A stretch of 54,209 bases of DNA from Streptomyces sp. NRRL WC-3742 (GTDB lineage: Bacteria; Actinomycetota; Actinomycetes; Streptomycetales; Streptomycetaceae): contig NZ_JOCF01000055.1 in the NCBI RefSeq assembly GCF_000720635.1, positions 1-54,209 of the forward strand, written 5' to 3'. Each line of letters opens with the position of its first letter. Within the stretch, counting starts at the first letter, position 1. The notes under the pieces are model-generated. The model was not told the DNA's origin. It searched no databases and saw nothing but the letters and a program-made list of their open reading frames with translations. The position numbers and the translations under genes were made by a program. Positions 23,250 through 30,724 of the stretch are shown piece after piece.

Positions 23250-23399
23250 ATGAACGCACTGCAGCAGCACCTCCTCGACAGCCACCGCGCCGCCCGGCAG
23301 GGCGAACCGGCCCCTCCCCTGCCCGGCACCCACGACCTCGCCGTGCTGCGGGCGGTCGCCCGGCGGATCCGCCTGGCCCTGCGGGGCGAGCGGCCCTAG
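23250..23399 (+). CDS. small hypothetical protein
   Basis: A 49-residue reading frame, MNALQQHLLDSHRAARQGEPAPPLPGTHDLAV and on, ending RIRLALRGERP. It is Arg-rich with a predicted C-terminal amphipathic helix. GC-rich third positions and a CTGAGCGGC leader make it plausible, but there is no strong ribosome site. Divergent from the DUF5937 regulator gene, so it could be a target. No family recognised. Confidence 0.4.
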   Translation: MNALQQHLLDSHRAARQGEPAPPLPGTHDLAVLRAVARRIRLALRGERP

Positions 23400-23498
23400 G
23401 CGGCTCGGGGACGGCGGATAAGCAGGTGTTAGCGTGCCTGGTCGCGGGCGCGCCCGCTCCTCTCCCCCGGACCCCGGATCGATCGAAGGTGCCCCGCC

Positions 23499-23981
23499 GT
23501 GGCCAAGTTCCTGCTGAGCCTGCACGTCCTCGTGTCGGTCCTGTTCATAGGCCCGGTCGCCGTCGCCGTCAGCATGTTCCCGCGCCGGGCGAAGGCCGCG
23601 CTCGCGGGCGGGCCGGACGCCGCCGGGGAGGCGGGCGTGCTACGCGTCCTGCACCGGATCACCCAGGTCTACGCGCTGCTGGGCGTCTCCGTCCCGATGC
23701 TGGGCATCGGCCTCGCGCAGGTCATGGACGTGCTCGGCCAGTCCTGGCTGATCGTCTCGATGGTGCTCACCGCCGTCGCGGGCCTCTCGCTGCTCCTCTT
23801 CGTCCTGCCCGGCCAACAGGCCGCCGTCGACGCGCTCGGGCTCGCTCCCGAGGACGAGCAGCACGGCAAGGCCGTGAAGGGCCTGCGGCTGCTGCCGATG
23901 ACGGCCGGGGTGTTCAACCTGCTGTGGGCCGTGGTCGTGGTGCTGATGATCATCCGCCCGGGCTCCACCACCGGCGTCTGA
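23499..23981 (+). CDS. DUF2269-like integral membrane protein
   Basis: A 160-residue membrane protein with four helices: FLLSLHVLVSVLFIGPVAVAVSMF, VYALLGVSVPMLGIGLAQVM, WLIVSMVLTAVAGLSLLLFVLP and TAGVFNLLWAVVVVLMII. The opening KFLLSLHVLVSVLFIGPV resembles the DUF2269 family of predicted integral membrane proteins. Read from GTG at 23499, with GAAGG about nine bases upstream. It precedes the XRE regulator gene by 67 bases on the same strand. No function is known. Confidence 0.75.
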   Translation: MAKFLLSLHVLVSVLFIGPVAVAVSMFPRRAKAALAGGPDAAGEAGVLRVLHRITQVYALLGVSVPMLGIGLAQVMDVLGQSWLIVSMVLTAVAGLSLLLFVLPGQQAAVDALGLAPEDEQHGKAVKGLRLLPMTAGVFNLLWAVVVVLMIIRPGSTTGV

Positions 23982-24048
23982 CCCCGGAGGCACCCTCCGC
24001 GGAGGCACCCTCCCCGGCACCGGGCCCGTTCGAGTACCGTCCTCGACC

Positions 24049-24861
24049 ATGACGATCACGGTGGGCATGGGCGGCCCGACGGGGACGGGCGTCGGCCCGC
24101 TGCTGCGCGGCTGGCGCGAGCGACGGCACCTCAGCCAGCTGGAGCTGGCCCTGCGGGCGGACTCCTCCGCCCGGCACCTCAGCTTCGTCGAGAACGGGCG
24201 CTCCCGGCCGAGCCGGGAGCTGCTGCTGCGCCTGGCCGGGCATCTGGACGTCCCGGTGCGCGAGCGCAACGCCCTGCTGCTCGCGGCCGGTTACGCCCCG
24301 TACTACGCCGAGACGCCGCTCGGCGACCCGTCGATGGACGCGCTGCGCGAGGGCATCGAGCGGCTGCTCGCCGCCCACGACCCGTACCCGGCGGTGGTGG
24401 TCGACGGGTCGTTCCGGGTGCTAGCGGCGAACCGGGCGAGCGCCCTGCTGCTGGACGGTGTCGCCCCGCACCTGCTGGAGCCGCCGTTCAACGCGGTCCG
24501 GCTCGCCCTGCACCCGGACGGGCTGGCGCCACGGATCGTCAACCACCGGCAGTGGCGGCGGCACCTGCTGGAGCGGATGGAACGGCAGCTCGAGCTGGTC
24601 CGCTCCGAGCCGCTGCGGCGGCTGTACGAGGAGGCGCTCGGCTACCCCGAGCCGCCCGGCGACGATCCGGCGCAGGACGCGGGGTCCCCGTTCGCGCTGC
24701 CGCTGCGGCTTCGGCACGACGGGCGGGTGCTGTCCTTCCTGTCGACCATCGCGACCTTCAACACGCCGCTGGACGTGACGGTCTCGGAGCTGGCCATGGA
24801 GACCTTCCTGCCGGCGGACGAGCCGACAGCCGCCTACCTCCGCTCGGCAAGTCAGCCCTAG
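24049..24861 (+). CDS. XRE-family regulator with MmyB-like ligand domain
   Basis: A 270-residue regulator. Helix-turn-helix at residues 15-75: LLRGWRERRHLSQLELALRADSSARHLSFVENGRSRPSRELLLRLAGHLDVPVRERNALLLAAGYAP, the signature of the actinobacterial XRE/MmyB group. The C-terminal PAS-like MmyB domain (AAHDPYPAVVVDGSFRVLAANRASALLLDGV, FNAVRLALHPDGLAPRIVN, LSFLSTIATFNTPLDVTVSELAMETFLPAD) binds fatty-acid-like ligands in characterised relatives. These regulators often control a neighbouring oxidoreductase gene; none is obvious here. Its stop codon lies in the left arm of a 23 bp perfect palindrome shared with the convergent gene. Confidence 0.88.
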   Translation: MTITVGMGGPTGTGVGPLLRGWRERRHLSQLELALRADSSARHLSFVENGRSRPSRELLLRLAGHLDVPVRERNALLLAAGYAPYYAETPLGDPSMDALREGIERLLAAHDPYPAVVVDGSFRVLAANRASALLLDGVAPHLLEPPFNAVRLALHPDGLAPRIVNHRQWRRHLLERMERQLELVRSEPLRRLYEEALGYPEPPGDDPAQDAGSPFALPLRLRHDGRVLSFLSTIATFNTPLDVTVSELAMETFLPADEPTAAYLRSASQP

Positions 24862-24914
24862 TGCCGCGTCAGGCAACCTTCGGGGAGGGCAAAGGTTGCC
24901 TGACGCGGCACTAG
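24858..24914. terminator. 23 bp perfect inverted repeat spanning both stop codons
   Basis: Arms 24858-24880 and 24892-24914 are exact reverse complements (left arm starts CTAGTGCCGCGTCAGG) with an 11-base loop. Each arm supplies the TAG stop of one of the two convergent genes. It works as a bidirectional terminator on either strand, but its length and sequence also suggest a dispersed palindromic element. Confidence 0.75.
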
Positions 24915-25348
24915 TCGGCGTCGCGGCGCCGCAGGGCGGTGAGTTGGAGGGCGACGAAGAGGGCGACCACGGCGGCCTGGGCGGGGATCCAGACGGCGCC
25001 GGCGGTGGTCGGCTCCAGCCGGGTGGCGAGGGCGACCAGGCTGAGGACCGTCCAGGCGGCGTTGAGGTCGACCACCGTCAGGACGGCGAGCCGGTGGGGT
25101 CGCGGGCGGGTGGCCAGGGCGGCGACCAGCAGGGCGTAGGCGGTGAGGAAGAGTCCGAGGCCGAGGAGGGTGGAGCGGCCGATGCCGAGCAGGTCGCCGA
25201 GGGGGCCGGAGAGGGCCAGGTAGGCCAGGCCGTTGCCGCCGGTCACCACGGCGTCCAGGGCGAGGGTGCCGCGGACGGTCCACGGCGAGAAGGCTGAGGT
25301 GGGGGCGGGGGACGGGGAGGTGCTGCGGGTGGTCGCGTTCGCGGACAT
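24911..25348 (-). CDS. four-helix integral membrane protein
   Basis: A 145-residue membrane protein. After a polar N-terminus come four helices: TLALDAVVTGGNGLAYLALSGPLG, STLLGLGLFLTAYALLVAALA, VLTVVDLNAAWTVLSLVALAT and AVWIPAQAAVVALFVALQLTAL. Similar small proteins are annotated as hypothetical integral membrane proteins in many streptomycetes. The start at 25348 follows GGAGGCG. Its upstream region contains four CACTAC-N4-GTAGTG palindromes, so expression is probably tightly controlled by a dimeric repressor not encoded next to it. Confidence 0.7.
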   Translation of the reverse strand: MSANATTRSTSPSPAPTSAFSPWTVRGTLALDAVVTGGNGLAYLALSGPLGDLLGIGRSTLLGLGLFLTAYALLVAALATRPRPHRLAVLTVVDLNAAWTVLSLVALATRLEPTTAGAVWIPAQAAVVALFVALQLTALRRRDAD

Positions 25349-25398
25349 GGCGGATCGCCTCCTGACACGGGTTCGGCTGGGGGCTGCCTCGGCAACGG

Positions 25399-25479
25399 CA
25401 CTACGGATGTAGTCGCACTACTCGCGTAGTGCCGCCGCCGCGGCGGCACTACGGAAGTAGTGGCACTACTTCCGTAGTG
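25399..25479. promoter_or_regulatory. array of four CACTAC-N4-GTAGTG palindromes
   Basis: Four 16-base dyads: CACTACGGATGTAGTC (25399), CACTACTCGCGTAGTG (25416), CACTACGGAAGTAGTG (25447) and CACTACTTCCGTAGTG (25464). Within each pair the sites start 17 bases apart; the pairs are separated by a GC palindrome (TGCCGCCGC-C-GCGGCGGCA). Sites 3 and 4 together form a 37-base near-perfect palindrome. It lies about 50 bases upstream of the leftward membrane-protein gene. Confidence 0.8.
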
Positions 25480-25546
25480 CCCCCACCCTGCCGAGGTCCG
25501 GGGCGGGCGTCGATTACCTCGCGGGTAAGGGCGGGATCCTCCCGGT

Positions 25547-26530
25547 TCACGGCCGCCCCCTGAGCAGCACCCCCGCCCGCTTCACCGCGCGGGCGGTGAT
25601 GGTGGTCTCGGCGCGGGTGACGCCGAGGGGGCCGAGGGTGTCGGTGAGGAAGCGGTAGAGGGCCGGGTGGTCCGGGCAGAAGAGCGTGGCCAGGAGGTTG
25701 GTCGGGCCGCTGGTGGCGAAGACGCCGTGGACCTGGGGGTGGCCGGCGAGGGCTTCGCCGACCTCCGCGAGGCGGCCGGGTGGGACGTCCAGCCAGAGGT
25801 TGGCGTCCACGGCCATGCCGAGCAGGCGGGGCTCGACGGTGACGTGGGTGCGCAGCAGCCCCAGCCCGTCCAGCCGGTTCAGGCGGCGGCGGACGGTCGA
25901 CTCGGGCGCGCCGGTCGCGGCGGCCAGAGCGGCGTGGGACTGCCGGGCGTCCTCGCCGAGGCGGTCGAGCAGGGCGCGGTCCAGGTCGTCGACGGGTGGC
26001 CGGACGGCGGGGCGCGGCGGCCGGGGGCGGGCGAGGGCGGCGGCCTCCTGCTCGGTCAGGTACCCGGCCTGCCACTGGGAGGCGTCCGCGAAGGCGTGGA
26101 GCACCGCGTGGGCGGTGGTCTCGGTGACGGCGCTGGTCGCGGGCAGCTGCCCGTACAGGAGGCGGTCGCGGGATCCGGCGTCGGTGAGCATGACGGCGCC
26201 GATCTCCTGGCCGCCGAGGAGGATGTCGACGAAGGGCACGTCGGGCCGGTCGGCCAGGGCGCGGGCGACGGCGTCGACGGTGCCGCTCAGCACCCGTACG
26301 CGCAGCAGCAGGGCGCCGACGGCGTCGTCCTCGACGTCCGGGAGGCGGACCACCCGCAGCACGCCCGTCTGCCGCATCCGGCCGAGGCGGCGGGTGACCG
26401 TCCGGGCGGAGACGCCGAGCACCTCGGCGAGGCGGCCGGGTTCGGCCCGTCCGTCGAGCTGGAGGGCGCAGACCAGGCGGCGGTCGAGGGTGTCCAGGAT
26501 GCTGTCCGGATCGGTCACTGAAAGGTCCAT
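25547..26530 (-). CDS. double-domain Lrp/AsnC transcriptional regulator
   Basis: A 327-residue protein made of two Lrp/AsnC units in tandem. First winged helix: ILDTLDRRLVCALQLDGRAEPGRLAEVLGVSARTVTRRLGRMRQTGVL. Second, from about residue 185: VDDLDRALLDRLGEDARQSHAALAAATGAPESTVRRRLNRLDGLGLLRTHVTVEP. Each is followed by a RAM-like segment (ALLLRVRVLSGTVDAVARAL; DANLWLDVPPGRLAEVGEAL). Such double Lrp proteins are typical of actinobacteria; ligands are mostly unknown. Start 26530 has GGAGAA seven bases upstream. It is divergent from the inositol-phosphatase-like gene. Confidence 0.85.
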   Translation of the reverse strand: MDLSVTDPDSILDTLDRRLVCALQLDGRAEPGRLAEVLGVSARTVTRRLGRMRQTGVLRVVRLPDVEDDAVGALLLRVRVLSGTVDAVARALADRPDVPFVDILLGGQEIGAVMLTDAGSRDRLLYGQLPATSAVTETTAHAVLHAFADASQWQAGYLTEQEAAALARPRPPRPAVRPPVDDLDRALLDRLGEDARQSHAALAAATGAPESTVRRRLNRLDGLGLLRTHVTVEPRLLGMAVDANLWLDVPPGRLAEVGEALAGHPQVHGVFATSGPTNLLATLFCPDHPALYRFLTDTLGPLGVTRAETTITARAVKRAGVLLRGRP

Positions 26531-26628
26531 GGTGTCCGTTCTCCGTCGCATCGGCGGCATCTGACGTCCTGATCGGCAGGGGGAACGGTACTCCTTGTCC
26601 TGTGAGTAGCGGAGCGAAGGAGACGGCG

Positions 26629-27432
26629 ATGGACCTGTGGACGATGGCGGAGGGCGTGGAGGCGGCGGTGCGCGCGGTCGGCGCGGGGCTGGCGGCGCGT
26701 CGGCCCGTCGAGCCCGTTCAGGCGCGGACGGCCGAGGAGGCGGCCGCGGCCTTCGCGGCGGTGGACGGCCCGGCCGCCGCCGAGTTGCGGGAGCTGCTCA
26801 CCGCGCTGTACCCGACGGCCGGTTGGCTGCCCGAGGAACTGGACGGCTCGGTGCCCGCCGAGGGCGAGTGGTGGATGTGCGACGCGACGGACGGCGCGGT
26901 GCAGTACCTGCTCGGGCAGCCGCACTGGGCGGTGACGGCCACGCTGGTGCGCGACGGCCGGGCGGTGCTGGCCGTCGTCCACGCCCCGGAGCTGTTCGGC
27001 CGGGGCCGCACCTACCGGGCGGTGCTGGGCGGCGGCGCCCAGCTGGACGGGCGGCCGATCGCGCCGGTGGAGCGGGAGTTGGCGATCACCGTCGCCGCGA
27101 CCAGCCAGCCGCCGCTGGTCGCGAAGGACCCGGCCGCCCTGCGCCGCGCCGGGGAGTCCCTGTCCGCGATGGCGGGCGCGGTGCTGGCGGTGCGCAACCT
27201 CGGCCCGACGGCCCTCCAGGTGGCGCAGGTCGGCTCCGGGCACCTGCCACTGTTCTGGCAGTACGGCGTGGACGCGGGCAACCTGCTGCCCGGGGCCCTG
27301 ATCGCGCGCGAGGCGGGCGCGGCGGTGACGGACGCCGCCGGGGCGGCCTGGACGGCCGGTTCCGACAGCTTCCTCGCCGCCGCGCCCGGGCTGCACGCGC
27401 GGGCGGTGGAGGTCCTGCGGGCGGTCAGCTGA
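26629..27432 (+). CDS. inositol monophosphatase family protein
   Basis: A 267-residue IMPase-superfamily protein. The metal-binding acidic motif appears as WWMCDATDGAVQYLLG near residue 84, where the usual form is WxxDPxDGT; Pro and Thr are replaced but both Asp are kept. GWLPEEL matches the preceding acidic motif, and the C-terminal block reads WQYGVDAGNLLPGALIAREAGAAVTD, in which Asp-Ala-Gly recalls the usual W-D-xAAG. Substrate could be inositol phosphate or a nucleotide bisphosphate. ATG 26629 is chosen for its AAGGAG site; a GTG nine codons earlier is weaker. It overlaps the convergent amidohydrolase gene by eight bases. Confidence 0.8.
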   Translation: MDLWTMAEGVEAAVRAVGAGLAARRPVEPVQARTAEEAAAAFAAVDGPAAAELRELLTALYPTAGWLPEELDGSVPAEGEWWMCDATDGAVQYLLGQPHWAVTATLVRDGRAVLAVVHAPELFGRGRTYRAVLGGGAQLDGRPIAPVERELAITVAATSQPPLVAKDPAALRRAGESLSAMAGAVLAVRNLGPTALQVAQVGSGHLPLFWQYGVDAGNLLPGALIAREAGAAVTDAAGAAWTAGSDSFLAAAPGLHARAVEVLRAVS

Positions 27433-28342
27433 GGCCGGGGCCGAGGTTGACCCCGAGGTTGACCCCGAGGCCGAACAGCTCGGCCGCGTTGTCGTGGCAG
27501 ACGGCCCGCAGCCACTCCTCCCCCAGCCCCAGCCCGGCCAGCGCCTCCAGCTGGTGGACGTACCGGTAGGGGATGTTGGGGAAGTCGCTGCCGAGAAGCA
27601 CCCGTTCGCGCAGGGCGCGCAGCCGGGGCAGTTCCTCGCGGGGGAAGGGCTGCTCGGCCTCGACGAAGTCGGTGAAGGCCATGGTGGTGTCCAGCCGCAC
27701 GGCGGGGTGGCGTTCGGCGAGGTCGAGGAACTCGCCGTACTCGGACATGCCGAGGTGGGCGACGACGAGCACCAGGCGGGGGTGGCGCTTGAGCACCTCG
27801 CCGATCGGGCCGGGGCCGGTGAACCGGCCCGCCACCGGCCCGGAGCCGCAGTGGGTGACCACGGGGGTGCCGCTGTCGGCCAACAGGCCCCACACCTCGT
27901 CGAGTTCGCGCGCGGCCGGGTCGTAGCCGCCGACCTGGAGGTGGGCCTTGAACACCCGGGCGCCGTCCTCGACGGCCCGGGCCACGTAGGCCCCCGCCCC
28001 GGGTTCGGGGAAGAAGGTGGCGGTGTGGAGGCAGTCGGGGGTGCGGGCGGCGAAGTCGGCGGCCCAGGCGTTGAGCCAGGCGGCCATGCCGGGCTTGTGC
28101 GGGTAGAGCATCGAGGTGAACGCCCGGACGCCGAACTCCCGCAGCCGCTGGACCCGTTCGGCCTCGGCCTCGCGGTAGGCGATGGGCCAGGGGCGGCCGA
28201 TGAGCGGGCCGGCCGCGTCGAAGTAGGCCCACACCTTGTCGAGGACGTTCTTGGGCATGAAGTGGGTGTGCACGTCGATCAGCCCGGGCAGGCCGAGGCC
28301 CTGCCAGAACTCCCGTACGGCCGCCGATTCCTGAGTGCTCAC
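27425..28342 (-). CDS. amidohydrolase-2 family protein
   Basis: A 305-residue metal-dependent TIM-barrel enzyme of the amidohydrolase_2 group (related to decarboxylases and hydrolases of aromatic or lactone substrates). Metal ligands: GLIDVHTHFMP (HxH, residues about 20-30), THCGSGPV (His), VVAHLGMSEYGEF (His) and LLGSDFPNIPY (Asp). Starts at a GTG whose bases overlap the acyl-CoA dehydrogenase stop (GTGA), so the two are translationally coupled. The C-terminus contains a small in-frame duplication, GVNLGVNLG. The substrate is unknown. Confidence 0.88.
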   Translation of the reverse strand: MSTQESAAVREFWQGLGLPGLIDVHTHFMPKNVLDKVWAYFDAAGPLIGRPWPIAYREAEAERVQRLREFGVRAFTSMLYPHKPGMAAWLNAWAADFAARTPDCLHTATFFPEPGAGAYVARAVEDGARVFKAHLQVGGYDPAARELDEVWGLLADSGTPVVTHCGSGPVAGRFTGPGPIGEVLKRHPRLVLVVAHLGMSEYGEFLDLAERHPAVRLDTTMAFTDFVEAEQPFPREELPRLRALRERVLLGSDFPNIPYRYVHQLEALAGLGLGEEWLRAVCHDNAAELFGLGVNLGVNLGPGLS

Positions 28343-29973
28343 GCGGGCACCGGCCGGGCGCGGTCGATGACGGCGGCGGTGTCGACGCCGGTCGGCAGGG
28401 TGCCGAAGGCGGAGCCCCGGTCGCCGGCGAGGCGGGTGGCGCAGAAGGCGTCGGCGACGGCCGGGTGGCCGTACCGGACGAGCAGGGAGCCCTGGAAGGC
28501 CAGGGCCATCGCCTCGACGAGCCGCCGGGTGCGGTACTCGATGTCCGTCAGGTCACCGAGCTGCGCGCGCAGTTCGGCGACGGCCGCGTCCAGTCGGCGG
28601 TCGGCTCCGGCGGCGGCGTCGAGTTCGCCGAGGAAGGCTTGCACCGCCTCGGGGCGCCGGGCCATGGCGCGCAGCACGTCCAGGGCGGCGACGTTGCCGG
28701 AGCCCTCCCAGATCGAGACCAGGGGCGCCTCGCGGTAGAGCCGGGGCATGCCGGACTCCTCGACGTAGCCGTTGCCGCCCAGGCACTCCAGGGCTTCGGC
28801 GGCGTGGGCGGGGCCGCGCTTGCAGACCCAGTACTTGGCGGCGGCCAGGCCCAACCGCCGTACCAGCGCCTCGGTTTCGTCCCCGGCGAGGGCGAGGTCG
28901 GTGGCCCGGGCCAGGCGCATGGCGACGATCGTGGCGGCCTCGGACTCCACGACCAGGTCGGCGAGGACGTTGGCCATCAGCGGCTGCTCGACCAGCGCCT
29001 TGCCGAACGCCCGCCGGTGCAGGGCGTGGTGGACGGCCCGGGTGGTGGCCTGGCGCATGCCGGAGGCGGCGCCGATGGTGCAGTCGAGGCGGGTCATGTT
29101 GACCATCTCGATGATGGTCGGCACGCCCCGGCCCTCCTCGCCGACGAGCCATCCGACGGCGCCGTCGTACTCCAGCTCGGCGGAGGCGTTGGACTTGTTG
29201 CCGAGCTTGTCCTTGAGCCGCATCAGCTGGAGCCGGTTGCGGCTGCCGTCGGGCAGGACGCGCGGCAGCGCGAAGCAGCTGAGCCCGCCGGGGGCCTGGG
29301 CCAGGGTGAGGAAGAGGTCGGACATGGGCGCGGAGGTGAACCACTTGTGCCCGGTGAGGCGGTAGGTGCCGTCGGGCTGGGGGGCGGCGACGGTGGTGTT
29401 GGTGCGGACGTCCGAGCCGCCCTGCTTCTCGGTCATCGACATGCCGGCGATCAGCCCGCGCTTGGTGCGCGGCTCGCGTAGCCCGAAGTCGTACTCCTTC
29501 GAGGCCAGCAGCGGCTCCAACTCGGCGGCCAGGGACGGATTGGCGCGCAGGGCGGGGACGGCGGCGTAGGTCATGGAGACGGGGCAGGTGTGGCCGGCCT
29601 CGACCTGGCCCCAGACGTAGAACTTCGCGGCGCGGGCGGAGTGCGCGCCCGGCCGTTCCTCGCGCCAGGGCGCGGCGTGCAGGCCGTGGGAGACGGCGGT
29701 GCGCATCAGCTCGTGCCAGGAGGGGTGGAACTCGACCTCGTCGATGCGGTGGCCGAAGCGGTCGTGGGTGCGCAGCACGGGCGGGTGCTCGTTGGCCAGG
29801 CGGCCGTGTTCGGCGGCCTCCTCGGAGCCGGCGAGGCGGCCGAGTTCGCGCAGTTCGGGTTCGGCCCAGTCGGCGCCGGCGCGGTGCAGGGCGTCGAGCA
29901 GGGTCGGGTCGGCGGCGGTGTCGTGTCCGTACGGCAGGGGCACCTGGTTGGTGACCTCATGCGTCGCTGTCAT
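28339..29973 (-). CDS. acyl-CoA dehydrogenase (AidB-like)
   Basis: A 544-residue flavoprotein of the acyl-CoA dehydrogenase superfamily, AidB/isovaleryl-like branch. Marks: FAD-contacting MTEKQGGSDVRTNTT near residue 180 and YRLTGHKWFTSAPMSD, then EGRGVPTIIEMVNMTRLDCTIGAASGMRQATTRAVHHALHRRAFG and ALECLGGNGYVEESGMPRLYREAPLVSIWEGSGNV. The Arg/Glu-rich AidB-type C-terminus is partly present. The ATG at 29973 has GGGAGGAC five bases upstream; it overlaps the tetR stop by 17 bases. It is the middle gene of a tetR-ACAD-amidohydrolase operon, suggesting controlled breakdown of a specific acyl or aromatic compound. Confidence 0.9.
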   Translation of the reverse strand: MTATHEVTNQVPLPYGHDTAADPTLLDALHRAGADWAEPELRELGRLAGSEEAAEHGRLANEHPPVLRTHDRFGHRIDEVEFHPSWHELMRTAVSHGLHAAPWREERPGAHSARAAKFYVWGQVEAGHTCPVSMTYAAVPALRANPSLAAELEPLLASKEYDFGLREPRTKRGLIAGMSMTEKQGGSDVRTNTTVAAPQPDGTYRLTGHKWFTSAPMSDLFLTLAQAPGGLSCFALPRVLPDGSRNRLQLMRLKDKLGNKSNASAELEYDGAVGWLVGEEGRGVPTIIEMVNMTRLDCTIGAASGMRQATTRAVHHALHRRAFGKALVEQPLMANVLADLVVESEAATIVAMRLARATDLALAGDETEALVRRLGLAAAKYWVCKRGPAHAAEALECLGGNGYVEESGMPRLYREAPLVSIWEGSGNVAALDVLRAMARRPEAVQAFLGELDAAAGADRRLDAAVAELRAQLGDLTDIEYRTRRLVEAMALAFQGSLLVRYGHPAVADAFCATRLAGDRGSAFGTLPTGVDTAAVIDRARPVPA

Positions 29974-30574
29974 CGCGTCCTCCCAGGGCACGAAGGGTGA
30001 AGGAGACCAGGGCGGGGACCACCTCGGAGGCGGCCCGGTCGGTGGGGTCGGCGAGCGGTCCGGCGAGGGCTTCGCCGACGGCGCCGACGAGGGCGGCGGC
30101 GGTCAGCACCGGGTCCTGCTCGGGGAGTTCGCCGGCGGCGAGGGCGGCGGCGATCTCGGTGGCGATCACGTCGCGGAAGGCCCGCCGGAAGACGAGGCGT
30201 TCGCCGTCGACCACGGCGTCGGCGGGTTCGACGAGCAGGGCGTACGCGAGGCGGGGGACGCGCAGGGCGCGGGCGGCGAAGGTCTCGACGACGGCGGCGA
30301 CGCGGCGTTGCGGGGTGTCCTGGCGGGCGAGGGCCTCGTGGACGGCGGCGATCTCCCGGTTCACGACACGGCGGAACAGCTCGACGGAGAGCTCGGCCTT
30401 GTTGGCGAAGTGCTGGTAGAGGCTGCCGGTGGCGATCCCGGCGCGGTCGGCGACGGCGGCCATGGTGCAGCCGCCGTAGCCGCGGTCGGCGAGCAGGAGT
30501 ACGGCCGACTGCAGCACGGTCTCGCGCTGGGCGTCCAGGCGGGCTTGGACGGCGGGGGTGCGTCGGTAGGCCAT
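29957..30574 (-). CDS. TetR-family transcriptional regulator
   Basis: A 205-residue TetR protein, first gene of the acyl-CoA dehydrogenase operon. DNA-binding domain: RRTPAVQARLDAQRETVLQSAVLLLADRGYGGCTMAAVADRAGIATGSLYQHFANKAELSVELF (about residues 3-66), with recognition helix ATGSLYQHF. The C-terminal helices are Ala/Leu-rich with RVPRLAYALLVEPADAVVDGERLVFRRAFRDVI. TetR regulators of acyl-CoA dehydrogenase genes often respond to acyl-CoA. The Met at 30574 is chosen over one three codons upstream that lies next to the operator. The palindrome at 30583-30599 supports autoregulation. Confidence 0.9.
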   Translation of the reverse strand: MAYRRTPAVQARLDAQRETVLQSAVLLLADRGYGGCTMAAVADRAGIATGSLYQHFANKAELSVELFRRVVNREIAAVHEALARQDTPQRRVAAVVETFAARALRVPRLAYALLVEPADAVVDGERLVFRRAFRDVIATEIAAALAAGELPEQDPVLTAAALVGAVGEALAGPLADPTDRAASEVVPALVSFTLRALGGRDDSDA

Positions 30575-30582
30575 GGAAAGCA

Positions 30583-30599
30583 TTGAAGCACCGATTCAA
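30583..30599. promoter_or_regulatory. TetR operator candidate before tetR/ACAD operon
   Basis: TTGAAGCACCGATTCAA, an inverted repeat with arms TTGAAnC and GnTTCAA. It ends nine bases before the tetR start codon. Similar TTGAA/TTCAA dyads are recognised by TetR regulators of fatty-acid or acyl-CoA genes. Confidence 0.6.
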
Positions 30600-30644
30600 C
30601 GCTTCAGGAAGACGCACTTCAGGAAGGACGCGCTCCAGGAAGGG
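30600..30644. repeat. three tandem imperfect repeats upstream of tetR
   Basis: Units CGCTTCAGGAAGA, CGCACTTCAGGAAGGA and CGCGCTCCAGGAAGGG follow one another directly after the operator dyad. The shared core is TCAGGAAG. They are close to the promoter of the tetR operon and could be activator sites or a remnant of local duplication. Confidence 0.5.
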
Positions 30645-30672
30645 CACACCTCGGAAACGACCCGGGAACACG

Positions 30673-30706
30673 AGGAGGCCACCCCCTCGCCCGGGGGTGG
30701 CCTCCT
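30673..30706 (-). terminator. hairpin terminator after the S37 peptidase gene
   Basis: Perfect 14 bp stem (arms AGGAGGCCACCCCC and GGGGGTGGCCTCCT) with a six-base loop, 19 bases beyond the peptidase stop. Confidence 0.85.
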
Positions 30707-30724
30707 GTGCGAGAACGCGGCGCC

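Noticed and set aside
25399..25479. CRISPR array
   Set aside because: The repeats are self-palindromic 16-mers with 1-15 base gaps, not 24-40 base repeats with unique spacers, and no cas gene is near.
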